Shown: positions 10,924-21,204 of the stretch, piece after piece
Numbering within the stretch: the stretch's first letter is position 1
Layout: each line of letters begins with the position of its first letter
NCBI GenBank assembly: GCA_902685375.1
Contig: CACRXE010000043.1
Span: 1,479,001-1,543,000, forward strand
DNA: 64,000 nucleotides
Direction of reading: 5' to 3'
DNA from: Neostethus bicornis
Lineage: Eukaryota > Chordata > Actinopteri > Atheriniformes > Phallostethidae
Translations under genes and position numbers: made by a program
Notes under the pieces: model-generated
What the model was told of the DNA's origin: nothing
What the model saw: the letters and a program-made list of their open reading frames with translations, nothing else
Database searches by the model: none

Positions 10924-11795
10924 AGTTCCAAACTCGCCCTCGTCCTCGCCCGGAAAAGGGTGGAATGCCCCCTGCGGGTCAGGGACAGGGTCCTGCCCCA
11001 AGTTTAAGTATCTCAAGGTCTTGTTGACGAGTAGAGGAAGGATGGAGCGGGAGATCGACAGGCGGATCGGTGCGGCATCAGCAATAACTAGAACGCTGCA
11101 TCGGTCCGTCGTGGTAAAGAGAGAGCCGAAAAGCAAAGCTCTCGATTTACAAGTCGATCTACGCTCCTACCCTCACCATGGTAACCAGGATCTACGTTCC
11201 TACCCTCACCATGGTAACCAGGATCTTTGTTCCTACCCTCACCATGGTAACCAGGATCTACGTTCCTACCCTCACCATGGTAACCAGGATTTTTGTTCCT
11301 ACCCTCACCATGGTAACCAGGATCTACGTTCCTACCCTCACCATGGTAACCAGCTGTGGGTGGTGACCGAAAGAATGAGATCACGGGTACAAGCGGCTGA
11401 AATGAGCTTCCTCCGCAGGGTGGCTGGGCTCTCACTCAGAGATCAGGTGAGGAGCTCTGCCATCCGGGAGGAGCTCGGTGTCGAGCCGCTCCTCCTCCAG
11501 GTCGAGAGGAGCCAGATGGGGTGGTTCGGGAATCTGGTCAAGATGCCCCCGAGCGCCTCGTGGGCGAGGTGTTTCGGGCATGTCCCACCGGGAGGAGACC
11601 AAGAGGCAGACCCCGGACCCGCTGGAGAGACAATGTCTCACAGCTGGCTGGGGAACGACTTGGGATCCTTCCAGGTGAGCTAGAAGATGCAACCGGGGAG
11701 AGAGAGGCCTGGGCTGCCCGCTTGAGGCTGTTGCCCCCGCAATCCGACCCCGGAACAAGCGGAAGATGACGGAACAGAACGGAAAGTTCCAAACT
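10924..11795 (+). mobile_element. LINE-A 5'-truncated insertion (10935-11784) with 11-bp TSD
   Basis: The insertion is flanked by exact direct repeats AGTTCCAAACT at 10924-10934 and 11785-11795. The body encodes pieces of a reverse-transcriptase C-terminal region: FLRRVAGLSLRDQVRSSAIR, REELGVEPLLLQVERSQM, WFG.LV.MPP and GRRPRGRPRTRWRDNVSQLA. The 3' end is GACGGAACAGAACGG. A six-unit 33-bp minisatellite occupies 11165-11350. The paralogous positions upstream of copies 3 and 4 lack the element, so it landed after the inverted duplication or in one arm only. It sits about 450 bp upstream of the copy 2 TATA box. Confidence 0.9.
11165..11350 (+). repeat. 33-bp minisatellite inside LINE-A (six units)
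   Basis: Units contain CTACGTTCCTACCCTCACC and ATGGTAACCAGGAT. The period is 33 bp, so each unit adds 11 codons. Confidence 0.95.
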
Positions 11796-11989
11796 GACAG
11801 CTGTCCCCACCTTGTCTGTGCGGTCATTTTTTTCGAGGGTCTGCCTGGGCCAGGTGGTAGGTGCAGCTGGGGTGTTGACCCTTGTCTCGATGTATCTGGA
11901 ACGTTCCTTGCACCTCTGGCCTCGGTCGGTGTGAGTGGGCAAGTTTTCAGCTTTGGGGTCCTACACTGACCCCCACAAAGTGCGGTCCC

Positions 11990-13733
11990 TCACTTTAGTC
12001 AGGTGGCTTCTGTGGGTGCTTGTGTCTCCTGGAGCCGGGTGGACCCCTGTGGTTTTGGCCTGTGCAGTCATGGGTAGGCCGACTCCTGGTGTGGATCGAT
12101 GCCCAGTTACTATTTCCTCACAGCAGCACCAGGACAGATGCTTATTTTTATTTCAGTTAAAGAGACAGTAGCTAGTGGTTCAGGTGAAATGGAGGGTGGA
12201 AGAGGTGCATGTGCAGGGGGCAATTGTGCAAACCCTTCATAACGACACGGTCAACTTCAGCGACGTATAAAAACATCATATTCTACTCTTTAAAACTTGT
12301 ATTATCCATGGATTAAATGCATCTTTCTCTCTGCCCAACACTGTTTGGTGACATGCGGACACCTGTCCTGTTCCATGCTGCTTGCAGTTCTTTACTTTGT
12401 TCAACACATAAAAAAATCCATCCAAAAACAATCAGTCCTTAAATCTATTTAGTTCAACTATGCTGTTCAACTATATTTCCATTCACGAGACGCGTTACAC
12501 TCTCCTTGCAAGCTTAGCTGCTCTGCTCTGTGACTGTCCAATCAAGAGGTCTGAAAATAGTGATGTAAGAGGCTTGTGAGAAGCTTGAAGCCTTTCTGTG
12601 TGGAGTTTGCATGTTCTCCCCGTGTATGCATGAGTATTCTCCAGGTTCTCTCTTCTTCCCACTCTCCAAAAACATACATGTTATAAAATTCTCCCTCGGT
12701 ATGAGTGCATGTGTGTGTGTGGCCCCGCAATAGACTGGTGGCCTGGTTGGGGTGTATCCTGCCTCTCGTCTGAAATGAGCCGCGATAGGTCCCAGTACCC
12801 TCCGCATCCATATTAAAGATAAGCGGTACAGAAAACCAAACAAAGACATTTTTGTGAATATTAATGGGAAAAAATCAGATTCATAATTGATACCAGGTTC
12901 CTCCACGGCTTGAAAAAGATGAGATTAAATAGATAAAACTTGGGAAAATGGTGACATTGTGAGGATGAGGTCTCATTACTGTCTTTTTGACCCCCAGCAT
13001 GGTAACTATGGGAACCCTTTCTGAGGTGTAAATCCCTCATTTGTGTTGTTCCAGCTTGCTTTTGACCTTTTAACCCATCCAAGCTTCCTGGTTTGTTTTT
13101 ATTTTTGGCCGGATAGAAGAATTTCTGTTTTTGTTTCATTCCAAACTCCGATCGAGTTTCCACAGATTATTTTTGTTTTTGTACAAAAACTAATAAAAAC
13201 TTCCTGAATTTTCCGGGTCCCAGAAGACACGCGGGAGGGACGGGTTGACGCAGATGTTCCTCCAGACTGAACTTATTAACATGCTGAGGTTTTATGCTCA
13301 GCAGCAGAACCCTCATTCACCCTGTGTCCTCTCCTCCACCTGTCTCCTGTTTCCTCGTGCTTCCTGCTGAGCTTCCAGAGTGTTAGTGAGACTCTTTATT
13401 TCAGAGGGGCCAGCGAAGGAATGTGAGGGAACCTGGCATCAGATTGCAGTCCTATGTTTAATGCCAGATCTCTGTGTATTTTGGAAGCACAAGGATCACA
13501 GAATCCAGAATAAACTGCTCAACCCGAGCTGAAAGATGCTGAAAAGACATTTTGAACTTAAACTTTTGGATAAGACTCAAAGATCAAACGTATCACTGAT
13601 GCGAAAATCCAAGCATATGCTGATTTTGAAGCAAATGGAATGATCTATAAAAGTGATGGAGTGCATGGACTGTGACGTCACTCTAAGCAATGGTCTTGTT
13701 TGAACGCCATTGCAAAGGCATTAAGTCATTTGT
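11990..13733. other. Intergenic region with one dispersed repeat
   Basis: No gene recognised. 12590-12830 is a dispersed repeat copy ('gtgtggagtttgcatgttct' to 'gcctctcgtctgaaatgagcc'). The remainder, including 13150-13700, shows no convincing coding or repeat signal by eye. Confidence 0.45.
12590..12830 (-). repeat. Dispersed teleost repeat
   Basis: It carries 'gagtttgcatgttctccccg', 'aaaaacatacatgtta', 'ggccccgcaatagactggtgg' and 'gataagcggtacagaa', matching the family described at 8440. Confidence 0.7.
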
Positions 13734-14670
13734 TCCATTCCGTCGTCTTCTGCTTATCTGGGGCCGGGTCGCAGAGGTAACAGCCTTAGATGGGAAGTCC
13801 AGGCTTCTCTTGCCCCAGCTGCATCCTGCATCTCACCCGGTAGGATCCCGAGTCATTCCTCGGCCAGCTGCGAGATATAGTCTCTCCAGCAAGTCCAGGG
13901 TCTACCTCTGGATGTCCTCTCGGTGGGACGTGTCCGAAAGACCTCAACAGCGAGGCGCTGGGGAGGCCTCGTGACCAGATGCCTGGACTACCCCATCTGG
14001 CTTCTCTTGACCTGGAGATTTGAAGAGCGGCTCTATTCTGAGCTCCTCCCGGATGGCAGAACTCCTCACCCGATATCTGAGAGCCCAGCCACCCTGCGGA
14101 GGAAGGTCATTTCAGACGCTTGTATCCGCGATCTACTTTCAGTCACCACCCACAGCTGGTTACCATGGTGAAGGTAGGAACATAGACTCTGATTACCATG
14201 GTGAGGGTAGGAACGTAGATACTGGTTACCATGGTGAGGGTAGGAACATAGATCCTGGTTACCATGGTGAGGGTAGAAACATAGATCCTGGTTACCATGG
14301 TGAGGGTAGGAACGTAGATCCTGGGTACCATGGTGAGAGTAGGAACATAGATCCTAGTTACCATGGTGGGGGTAGGAACGTAGATCCTGGTTACCATGGT
14401 GAGGGTAGGAACGTATCCCGGTTACCATGATGAGGGTAGGAACGTAGATCCTGGTTACCATGGTGAGGGTAGGAACGTAGGCTCAGCTCTCACTTTACCA
14501 CAACGGACCGTTGCAGCGTCCTAACTAATGCTGACGATGCACCGATCCGTCTGTCGAACTCCTGCTCCATCCTTCCCCCACTCGTGAACAAGACCCTAAG
14601 ATACTTAAACGCATCCACTTGGGGCAGGACACTGACCATTCCATCCTTTTTCGGGCAAGGACCCTAGTCA
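13733..14670 (-). mobile_element. LINE-A fragment with expanded 33-bp array
   Basis: The 3' end begins at TTCCATTCCGTCGTCTTCTG (plus strand). Reverse-transcriptase tail motifs follow, then an array of about ten 33-bp units at 14158-14480, then the 5' part ending near 'tttttcgggcaaggaccc'. Several indels break the frame. Confidence 0.85.
14158..14480. repeat. 33-bp minisatellite in LINE-A
   Basis: About ten units of GGTTACCATGGTGAGGGTAG plus AACATAGATCCT or AACGTAGATCCT. Unit variants such as 'gataccatggtgag' and 'ccatgatgaggg' show some divergence. Confidence 0.95.
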
Positions 14671-14684
14671 TTTCAAAAGACGGA

Positions 14685-15215
14685 AATGGAGCGGGTGGGG
14701 AAATTAGATGCAAGTGTGATCTTTAAAACATAAATTGCATGAAGAGACTTGTTGAGGTTTAAATGAATCCCAAATTTGTTCATGTTAAGATCTACACAAG
14801 TCTAAATAATCTCCTGTGGTCAGACTGGACTAACACGTTGATAGACCTCTGCAGGACATTCTGAACCTGTTGGTATGTTTTAGAATTTAAATGAGAAGGG
14901 TGAGGTTCACCTCTGCAGATCAAAGGAATTGTAAAAATGCTTGTAGTCATTTTAAAAAGGTGCAGAGGTCACCAAACCAGAGGTGGACGTTCAGGTGCGA
15001 GGGGGAGACGTCTAAAAAAAAATTAAAGCAGAGTAAGACTGATGAAAAACTTTACTGGAAATGCATTGAGTTTCTTGCTATGAACTCGTTATGAATTTTT
15101 ATTATTGATGGAAAATGAAACCTGACGAAGCATCAACACCTCTGCAGTAAAAAAGTTTCAAATGGTTCAAAGTATCCGAGGCTTCGGAAAAACACTGACC
15201 TCTAGTGAACAAATC
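14685..15215. repeat. Inverted repeat arm, left (pairs with 19118-19655)
   Basis: Phrases such as 'cctctgcagatcaaaggaat', 'aaaggtgcagaggtcaccaa' and 'cactgacctctagtg' recur in reverse complement at 19118-19655. The two arms are about 530 bp and 3.9 kb apart. The short ORF at 14891-15094 is a by-product. Confidence 0.85.
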
Positions 15216-15790
15216 AAGGAACCAAAATTCTATTTCATTAAAATAAAAAAATAGTATTTATTGTACTTTGAATATTGAAAACACATTAAATTATAAATCA
15301 CATGTCTTTATTGAGAATCCATAGATCGGGATTCTAATATTTTAAGAGACACATCTGGTAAAATGTTGTTCCTTCAGCTATAGTATAGAAAAGTTTCTCC
15401 TGCTTCGTTACAACCGGGTTTACCAGATAGATAATCAACTTTTTTAACTTGTTTTGTTCTTCTTAGTAAATGTTTTAACGGTACAGAAACTCAGAGCTGC
15501 ATCCGTAAAAAAAAAAAAAAAATAGAACCAAACTTTAAACCTTTACCTTACAACAGAAAACATATGGAACGACAAGAGGATCAAATATTGTTGCAAAATG
15601 AGCACGTTAGCATTTAAAAGAAGGTTTTTTTGCCCGTTGATAATATGATAAAATACGTTAATCATTTATTTTAATTTTTACACTCACGTCAGTAAATTCA
15701 GTTTGTAAATTTAATCAAATTCAAACTTTAAAAAGAATCAAACATGTAAATTTTTATGGTCAAATATTTTTAATTTTTCAGATTGGTTAG
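15215..15790. other. AT-rich spacer within duplication copy A
   Basis: AT-rich DNA with no gene or element I recognise. It is repeated near 25720-26290. Confidence 0.5.
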
Positions 15791-16735
15791 TTCCGTTCCG
15801 TCATCTTCCGCTTGTTCCGAGGTCGGGTCGCGGGGGCAACAGCCTGAAGCGGGCAGCCCAGGCCTCTCTCTCCCCGGCTGCATCCTCTAGCTCACCCGGA
15901 AGGATCCCAAGTCGTTCCCCGGCCAGCTGTGAGACATAGTCTCTCCAGCGGGTCTGGGGTCTGCCCCTTGGTCTCCTCCCGGTGGGACGTGCCCGAAACA
16001 CCTCGCCCGCGAGGCGCTCGGGGGGCATCCTGACCAGATGCCCGAACCACCCCATCTGGCTCCTCTCGACCTGGAGGAGGAGCGGCTTGACACCGAGCTC
16101 CTCCCGGATGGCAGAGCTCCTCACCCGAACTCTGAGTGAGAGCCCAGCCACCCTGTGGAGGAAGCTCATTTCGGCCGCTTGTACCCGCAATCTCATTCTT
16201 TCGGTCACCACCCACAGCTGGTTACCATAGGTGAGGGTAGGAACGTAGATCCTGGTTACCATGGTGAGGGTAGGAACGTAGATCCTGGTTACCATGGTGA
16301 GGGTAGGAACGTAGATCCTGGTTACCATGGTGAGAGTAGGAACGTAGATCCTGGTTACCATGGTGAGGGTAGGAACGTAGATCCTGGTTACCATGGTGAG
16401 GGTAGGAACGTAGATCCTGGTTACCATGGTGAGGGTTGGAACGTAGATCGACTTGTAAATTGAGAGGTTTGCTTTTCGGCTCAGCTCTCTCTTTACCACG
16501 ACGGTCCTAGTTATTGCTGATGCCGCACCGATCCGCCTGTCGATCCCCCGCTCCATCCTTCCCCCACTCGTGAACAAGACCCTGAGATACTTAAACTCCT
16601 CCACTTGGGGCCGGACCCTGTCCCTGACCCGCAGGGGGCTATTCACCCTTTTCCGGGCGAGGACCATGGTCTCGGATTTGGAGGCGCTAATTCCCATCCG
16701 CTTCACACTCGGCAGCAAATCGATCCATTGGTTAG
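15782..16735 (-). mobile_element. LINE-A insertion (15791-16726) with 9-bp TSD and open frame
   Basis: The element is flanked by exact direct repeats ATTGGTTAG (15782-15790 and 16727-16735). A 305-codon minus-strand frame (16718-15801) stays open through MGISASKSETMVLARKR, EFKYLRVLFTSGGRMER and KANLSIYKSIYVPTLT. It continues through six extra 11-residue repeats, then TYGNQLWVVTERM, WFGHLVRMPPERLAGEVF and GRRPRGRPQTRWRDYVSQLA. This is the C-terminal end of a LINE reverse transcriptase protein, 5'-truncated. The insertion is shared with duplication copy B, so it predates that duplication. Confidence 0.9.
16225..16445. repeat. 33-bp minisatellite, in-frame within LINE-A
   Basis: About seven units. 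The unit nearest the 3' side of the LINE keeps TATGG (the Tyr-Gly codons), whereas inner units have lost one T (CACCATGG). Confidence 0.95.
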
Positions 16736-17285
16736 TTTAGTTTGTAATTAATTACTTTTAAAATAATGTAACTAAGTCATTAACTTTGTTTGTGAGAGGT
16801 CATTTGTAATGTAACTAATGACATTACAATTACAAGTTACTGTCCATGAGTCCCTGCAGGGGAGACCCATACAGGTAACCAGACCTGGTTTGGACCTTGT
16901 GATCAGTCACGGTGGAGGATGAATCATTCTGTACTTTTTAACGTCTGACCTGAGGAGACAGAAAACAGATCTGCATGTAAAAATTAACTGATTATTACAA
17001 TAAAACCTGAAAGCCGTCCTGTAGTTGAAACTCATTTGTGACTCATGTGACTGATTTGTTTTGAAAGACGACACAGACGTTATTCTCAAGTCTCATCCTG
17101 GGTTTTTTTTTTATGATGTAACTTCAAAAGTTTTTATCTCCTAAGAGTGACTAAAGTATTCCTAAAACACCTGAAAGTTAAAAATGTGGAATGTTTTTCT
17201 TTGAGTAAGGCTTTGTTGTGTCAGTGAAGGACAGTTTTTAATAGCTAACTGACTAAACCCTGAAAAGATGCTTAAAAACAAGAAG
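16735..17285. other. Spacer within duplication copy A
   Basis: No gene recognised. The short minus-strand ORF at 16907-17089 is repeated at 27491-27673 and has no known motif. Confidence 0.4.
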
Positions 17286-17995
17286 AGATAAAGAAGGTGG
17301 AAGATTTTAAGAACTTAGGATCAATGAAAAGTGTGGAAAAGAGGTGAAGAAGCGTGTGCAGGCAGGCTGGAATGGATGGAGAAAACTGTCAGGGGTGATG
17401 TGTGATAGAAGAGTTTCAGATAAAATGAAAGGGAAAGTGTAGAAAACCGTGGTGAGAGCGGCCATGCTGATTGGTCTAGAGACAGTGTGGTGAGAGCGGC
17501 CATGCTGATTGGTCTAGAGACAGTGTGGTGAGAGCGGCCATGCAGATTGGTCTAGAGACAGTGTGGTGAGAGCGGCCATGCTGATTGGTCTAGAGACAGT
17601 GTGGTGAGAGTGGCCATGCTGATTGGTCTAGAGACAGTGGCACTGAGAAAAAGACGGGAAACAGAGATGGAGGTAGCAGAGATGAAGATGCTGAGGATCT
17701 CTCTGGGAGTGACCAGGATGTGACAGGATCAGAGGAACAGCACATGTTAGAGGTTTTAAAGTCAGAGAGGCCAGACTGAGATGGTTTGGACATGTGCAGA
17801 GGAGAGAGAGAGAGTACATCAGAAGAAGGATGCTGGGTTTGGAACCACCAGGAAAGAGGACTAGAGGAAGACCAAAGAGGAGGTTCATGGATACAGTGAA
17901 GGAAGACATGAAGATAGTTGGTGAGACCGTGGAGGATGCAGCAGATAGGGTTAGATGGAAGAAACTGACTTGATGTGGCGCAATGAAAGAAGAAG
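17285..17995 (+). mobile_element. LINE-B 3' fragment with 38-bp array
   Basis: The plus strand carries the C-terminal end of a second LINE family. Frames give ARLRWFGHVQRREREYI, RRMLGLEPPGKRTRGRPKRR, FMDTVKEDMKIVG and RVRWKKLT, ending in 'agaagaagaagaaaaatg'. Five 38-bp repeats at 17453-17640 and other indels break the frame. Confidence 0.85.
17453..17640. repeat. 38-bp minisatellite in LINE-B (five units)
   Basis: Units read GGTGAGAGCGGCCATGCTGA then TTGGTCTAGAGACAGTGT. A 38-bp period shifts the frame with each unit. Confidence 0.95.
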
Positions 17996-18189
17996 AAGAA
18001 GAAAAATGCTGCTGAAAAAAAATGAGTGACTCCCTTAAGTTTGTGGTTTTCTCTTTAAAGTTTAATTGAAAGGTTTTTTCTTGATTACAATCGAGTTTTG
18101 TAGCATGTAGAGAATAACCGAAAGAAGAAGATACGGTGTGCTGTACATGTGACTGCATCATTGATCTGCTTTGAAGAAAAAGAATTCCT

Positions 18190-18385
18190 TTATTAGTCCT
18201 TCGATGGGGAAATTACTTTTGCTGCATTGCTGCGCAGCAGGCAGCCACGTTGGCATCAATGGTGGGAGCAACTAGGAGGTAGGTGTCTGCTTTAGGGACA
18301 CCGAAGGGGCTCAGTAGGATTCTAACCAACTTCTCCCAGTCCAAAGACAAACACTCTACCACTGAACCAACGCCTCTCCCATTTC
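18190..18385 (-). mobile_element. tRNA-derived SINE
   Basis: On the minus strand an A-box-like TGGTTCAGTGG and a B-box-like GGTTAGAATCC are about 40 bp apart. The body 'agcagacacctacctcc' follows and the tail is 'gactaataaagga'. Confidence 0.75.
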
Positions 18386-18784
18386 GTTTTATCTCCTTAA
18401 TTTGTAACCATGTAACATCTTCATTATTGTGATTCTTACTAAGGACATTCAAAGACTACATCCAGAATAGTACCACCAGAGTCCTAGAAAAGTCTGAAAA
18501 TATGATGGCATCATCCCTGTCCTGACATGTGGTGCATTGTTTGGGTCTGGAGGGCAAACAGAGGGTCCTGATCGGCACAAACGAAGAATGCTTGTGACTT
18601 TTAAACCTAATTTAAAAGAAAAACAATGTGACTGTTCTTCCATCTTTCAAATTGAGAAACGTTTGTCGTAAACTTTAAAAATTAAATCAGACATAAACCA
18701 GAAGAGAGGAAACAAAGGGAGATCTCAAAATGTGAATTATTTATGTGGACACTGATCCTGTCAGTTTCCCTAATGGTATCGAAG

Positions 18785-19110
18785 TCTAAGGCGAAGCCTG
18801 GCCCTGCTGATTTCAGGTGAGAGGCAGGGTAAACCCCAAACAGGTCGCCAGTCTGTCACGAGGCCCCACACATTCAACCATACACACACACACACACACA
18901 CTTTTTCTTTGGGCAATCATGTAGCGGCCAATCACCTAACATGTATGTTTTGGGAGGATGGGAGGAAACCAGAGAAACGCACACATACATGGGGAGAACA
19001 TGCAAACTCCAGACAGAAAGGCCAGTCTTCTAAGCCTCGTCCCGAGACGGGACTCGAACCCACAACCTTCTTGCTATGAGGCCGCTATGCTACCCACTGC
19101 ACCACCGTAC
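18785..19110 (+). repeat. Dispersed teleost repeat with (CA)n
   Basis: It carries 'gaacatgcaaactccagaca', 'gggactcgaacccacaacc', 'accactgcaccaccg'-type phrases and an (AC)n run near 18880-18900. Duplication copy B has lost about 34 bp near 29450. Confidence 0.7.
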
Positions 19111-19117
19111 GAAGGTT

Positions 19118-19655
19118 AAACTTGTCCACTAGAGGTCAGTGTTTTTCCGAAGCCTTGGATACTTTGAACCATTTGAAACTTTTTTACTGCAGAGGTGTTG
19201 ATGCTTCATCAGGTTTCATTTTCCATCACTAATAAAGATTCATAACCAGTTCATAACGAGGAACTCAATGCATTTCCAATAAAGTTTTTAATCAGTCTTA
19301 CTCGTTTTTTTTTTTTAGAAGGCTCATCCCCGCACCTGCACGTCCACCTCTGGTTTGGTGACCTCTGCACCTTTTTAAATTGACTACAAACATTTTTACA
19401 ATTCCTTTGATCTGCAGAGGTGAACCTCACCCTTCTGATTTAAATTCTAAAACTGAGCAACAGGTTCAGAATGTCCTGCAGAGGTCTATCAACGTGTTAG
19501 TCCAGTCTGACCACAGGAGATTTTTTAGACTTGTGTAGATCTTAAGATGAATAAATTTGGAATTCATTTAAACCTCAACAACTCTCTTCATGCAATTTTA
19601 AGTTTTATAGATCACACCTGAATCAAATCTTTCCACCCGCCCCAATCACTCCTTT
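19118..19655. repeat. Inverted repeat arm, right (pairs with 14685-15215)
   Basis: It reads 'cactagaggtcagtgttttt', 'aggtgaacctcacccttctg' and 'gtccagtctgaccacaggag', the reverse complement of the left arm. The ends are free of TIR-like consensus. Confidence 0.85.
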
Positions 19656-19914
19656 AGCATTCTAAATATGGATCACACAACTGACTTAATGCATATGTAA
19701 CTGTCTTTAAAGAAGCTGGTGGCACCGGTCACTACTCAGCCAGGACGGGCTTCTCTGATGAGGACACTTCATTTGTTTGTTTTGGGTTTGATTATTCTAA
19801 TTTAAAATGGATTCAAATTGAATAAATTTTATTAATAATCCATCTATTACACAAAAGTAGAACATGATGCTATGATGCATGCGGGTCCAGACAGCCACCC
19901 TCTAAACCGTCTGT

Positions 19915-20240
19915 CCATTTCGGGGATGCAGGGTTGCCGAGCCCATTCCGGCTGATTCAAGGCGAGGGCAAGGGTACAACCCGAACAGGTCGCCAGTCTG
20001 TCGCGGGGCCACACGCATACACACACTCATCCTAGGGGCAATTTGGCACGGGCCAATCAACCTAATATGCATGTTTTTGGAGGGTGAGAGGAAACTGGAG
20101 TACCCGGAGAAAACCCACACATACATGGGTAGAACATGCAAACTCCACACAGAAAGGCCAGTGTGTCATGCCTCGTCCCCACCCGAGTCTTGAATCTAAA
20201 ACCTTCTTGCTGTGCCACTCACTGCGCCACCATGCCGCAC
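19915..20240 (+). repeat. Dispersed teleost repeat
   Basis: It runs from 'ggttgccgagcccattccgg' through 'acaggtcgccagtctgtcgc' to 'gaacatgcaaactccacaca' and 'actgcgccaccatgc'. Confidence 0.75.
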
Positions 20241-21047
20241 ATGTGAGTCCTTGATGAATAAAACCCACAAAAATACATACAAACATTCACACACCCGCCA
20301 CACACACAGTTCCAGAAACACACACAGAGTCTCTTAAAAAAACCCACATGATTGTTTACTAATTTCTTTCAGCTTGACTCTGATGTGAGGAAACAAAACT
20401 TACTTAGGACCCCCACATTGAAACCATGCCCACTTATACTGACCAAGGCCTGATGTGCAGGGAACATTCTGGATCCAGTGAGACCAGGGCCCACACCACA
20501 GGTACTGGGATACCTACCACCTGGACCGGGCAGACCCTCACAGAAATGACCGCACAAACCGAGTGGGCATAGCTGCCATCTGGAGCAAAACTTTTTAAAG
20601 AAAATTTTTCCTTTTTAAAGAAAACTTACAGAAATCAGAATTTTGAAGCAAATTTCAGGCTTATTGATGTAAATTCTCGTAAACACCCGAAGAAATATTC
20701 AACCATTTAAGTTGTCAAGAAGAAGAATAGATGAGACTGATTATGACCAACACTGTTTGACAGGGTGGAATCTTTTTAAGAATTATCTGCAGGCTTAAAC
20801 ATGTTTAAAACAAGGTTTTTGTGTCACATCTGCACAAAAAAAAAAAAAAAAAAATCCAGAAAAACAAGTTTTTTTGTCATTAGAGAAAATATAAAGAAAA
20901 CAAAATTGTGAAACAAATTTCAGGTTTTTTTATGCAAATTCTCGTAAGTGCACCAGTTTTTTTAAAAAATGTAACAAATCCAGTTTTTTGTGTTAAAAAG
21001 AAGAATAAATCATCAGACGTTGAGCTGCAGGAATGTTTGTTGGACGG

Positions 21048-21056
21048 TATAAAAGG
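21048..21056 (+). promoter_or_regulatory. TATA box of WxxW copy 3
   Basis: TATAAAAGG, followed about 30 bp later by the likely start and a non-coding exon ending at 21105 (AAAG|GTAAC). Confidence 0.8.
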
Positions 21057-21204
21057 ACTCAAAGTGAAGCTCTTTTTATTCTTCAAGTCTCTCCTGGATT
21101 TAAAGGTAACTTTGTTTTTCATTTTTAACAGTAAAAGTTTCTGGAAGTGATTTTAATCTCTTTTTTTTTCAGTTCTCAGAAACTTGCTTCTGATTTCTTC
21201 AGTC

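Larger units (their letters stand above)
7322..11990. repeat. Left arm of large inverted duplication (copy 2 side)
   Basis: Copy 2 with its introns and upstream DNA matches the reverse complement of 20390-24440 around copy 3. The upstream homology resumes after the inserted LINE-A: 'tgtgcggtcattt... gggtctgcc... ggccaggtggtaggt... gtgagtgggcaagttt' at 11815-11965 pairs with 20390-20590. The two arms are about 9 kb apart. Confidence 0.85.

Noticed and set aside
15801..16718. 305-codon open frame as a host gene
   Set aside because: It lies within a TSD-flanked LINE-A insertion and matches its many broken relatives. It is a 5'-truncated transposon remnant.
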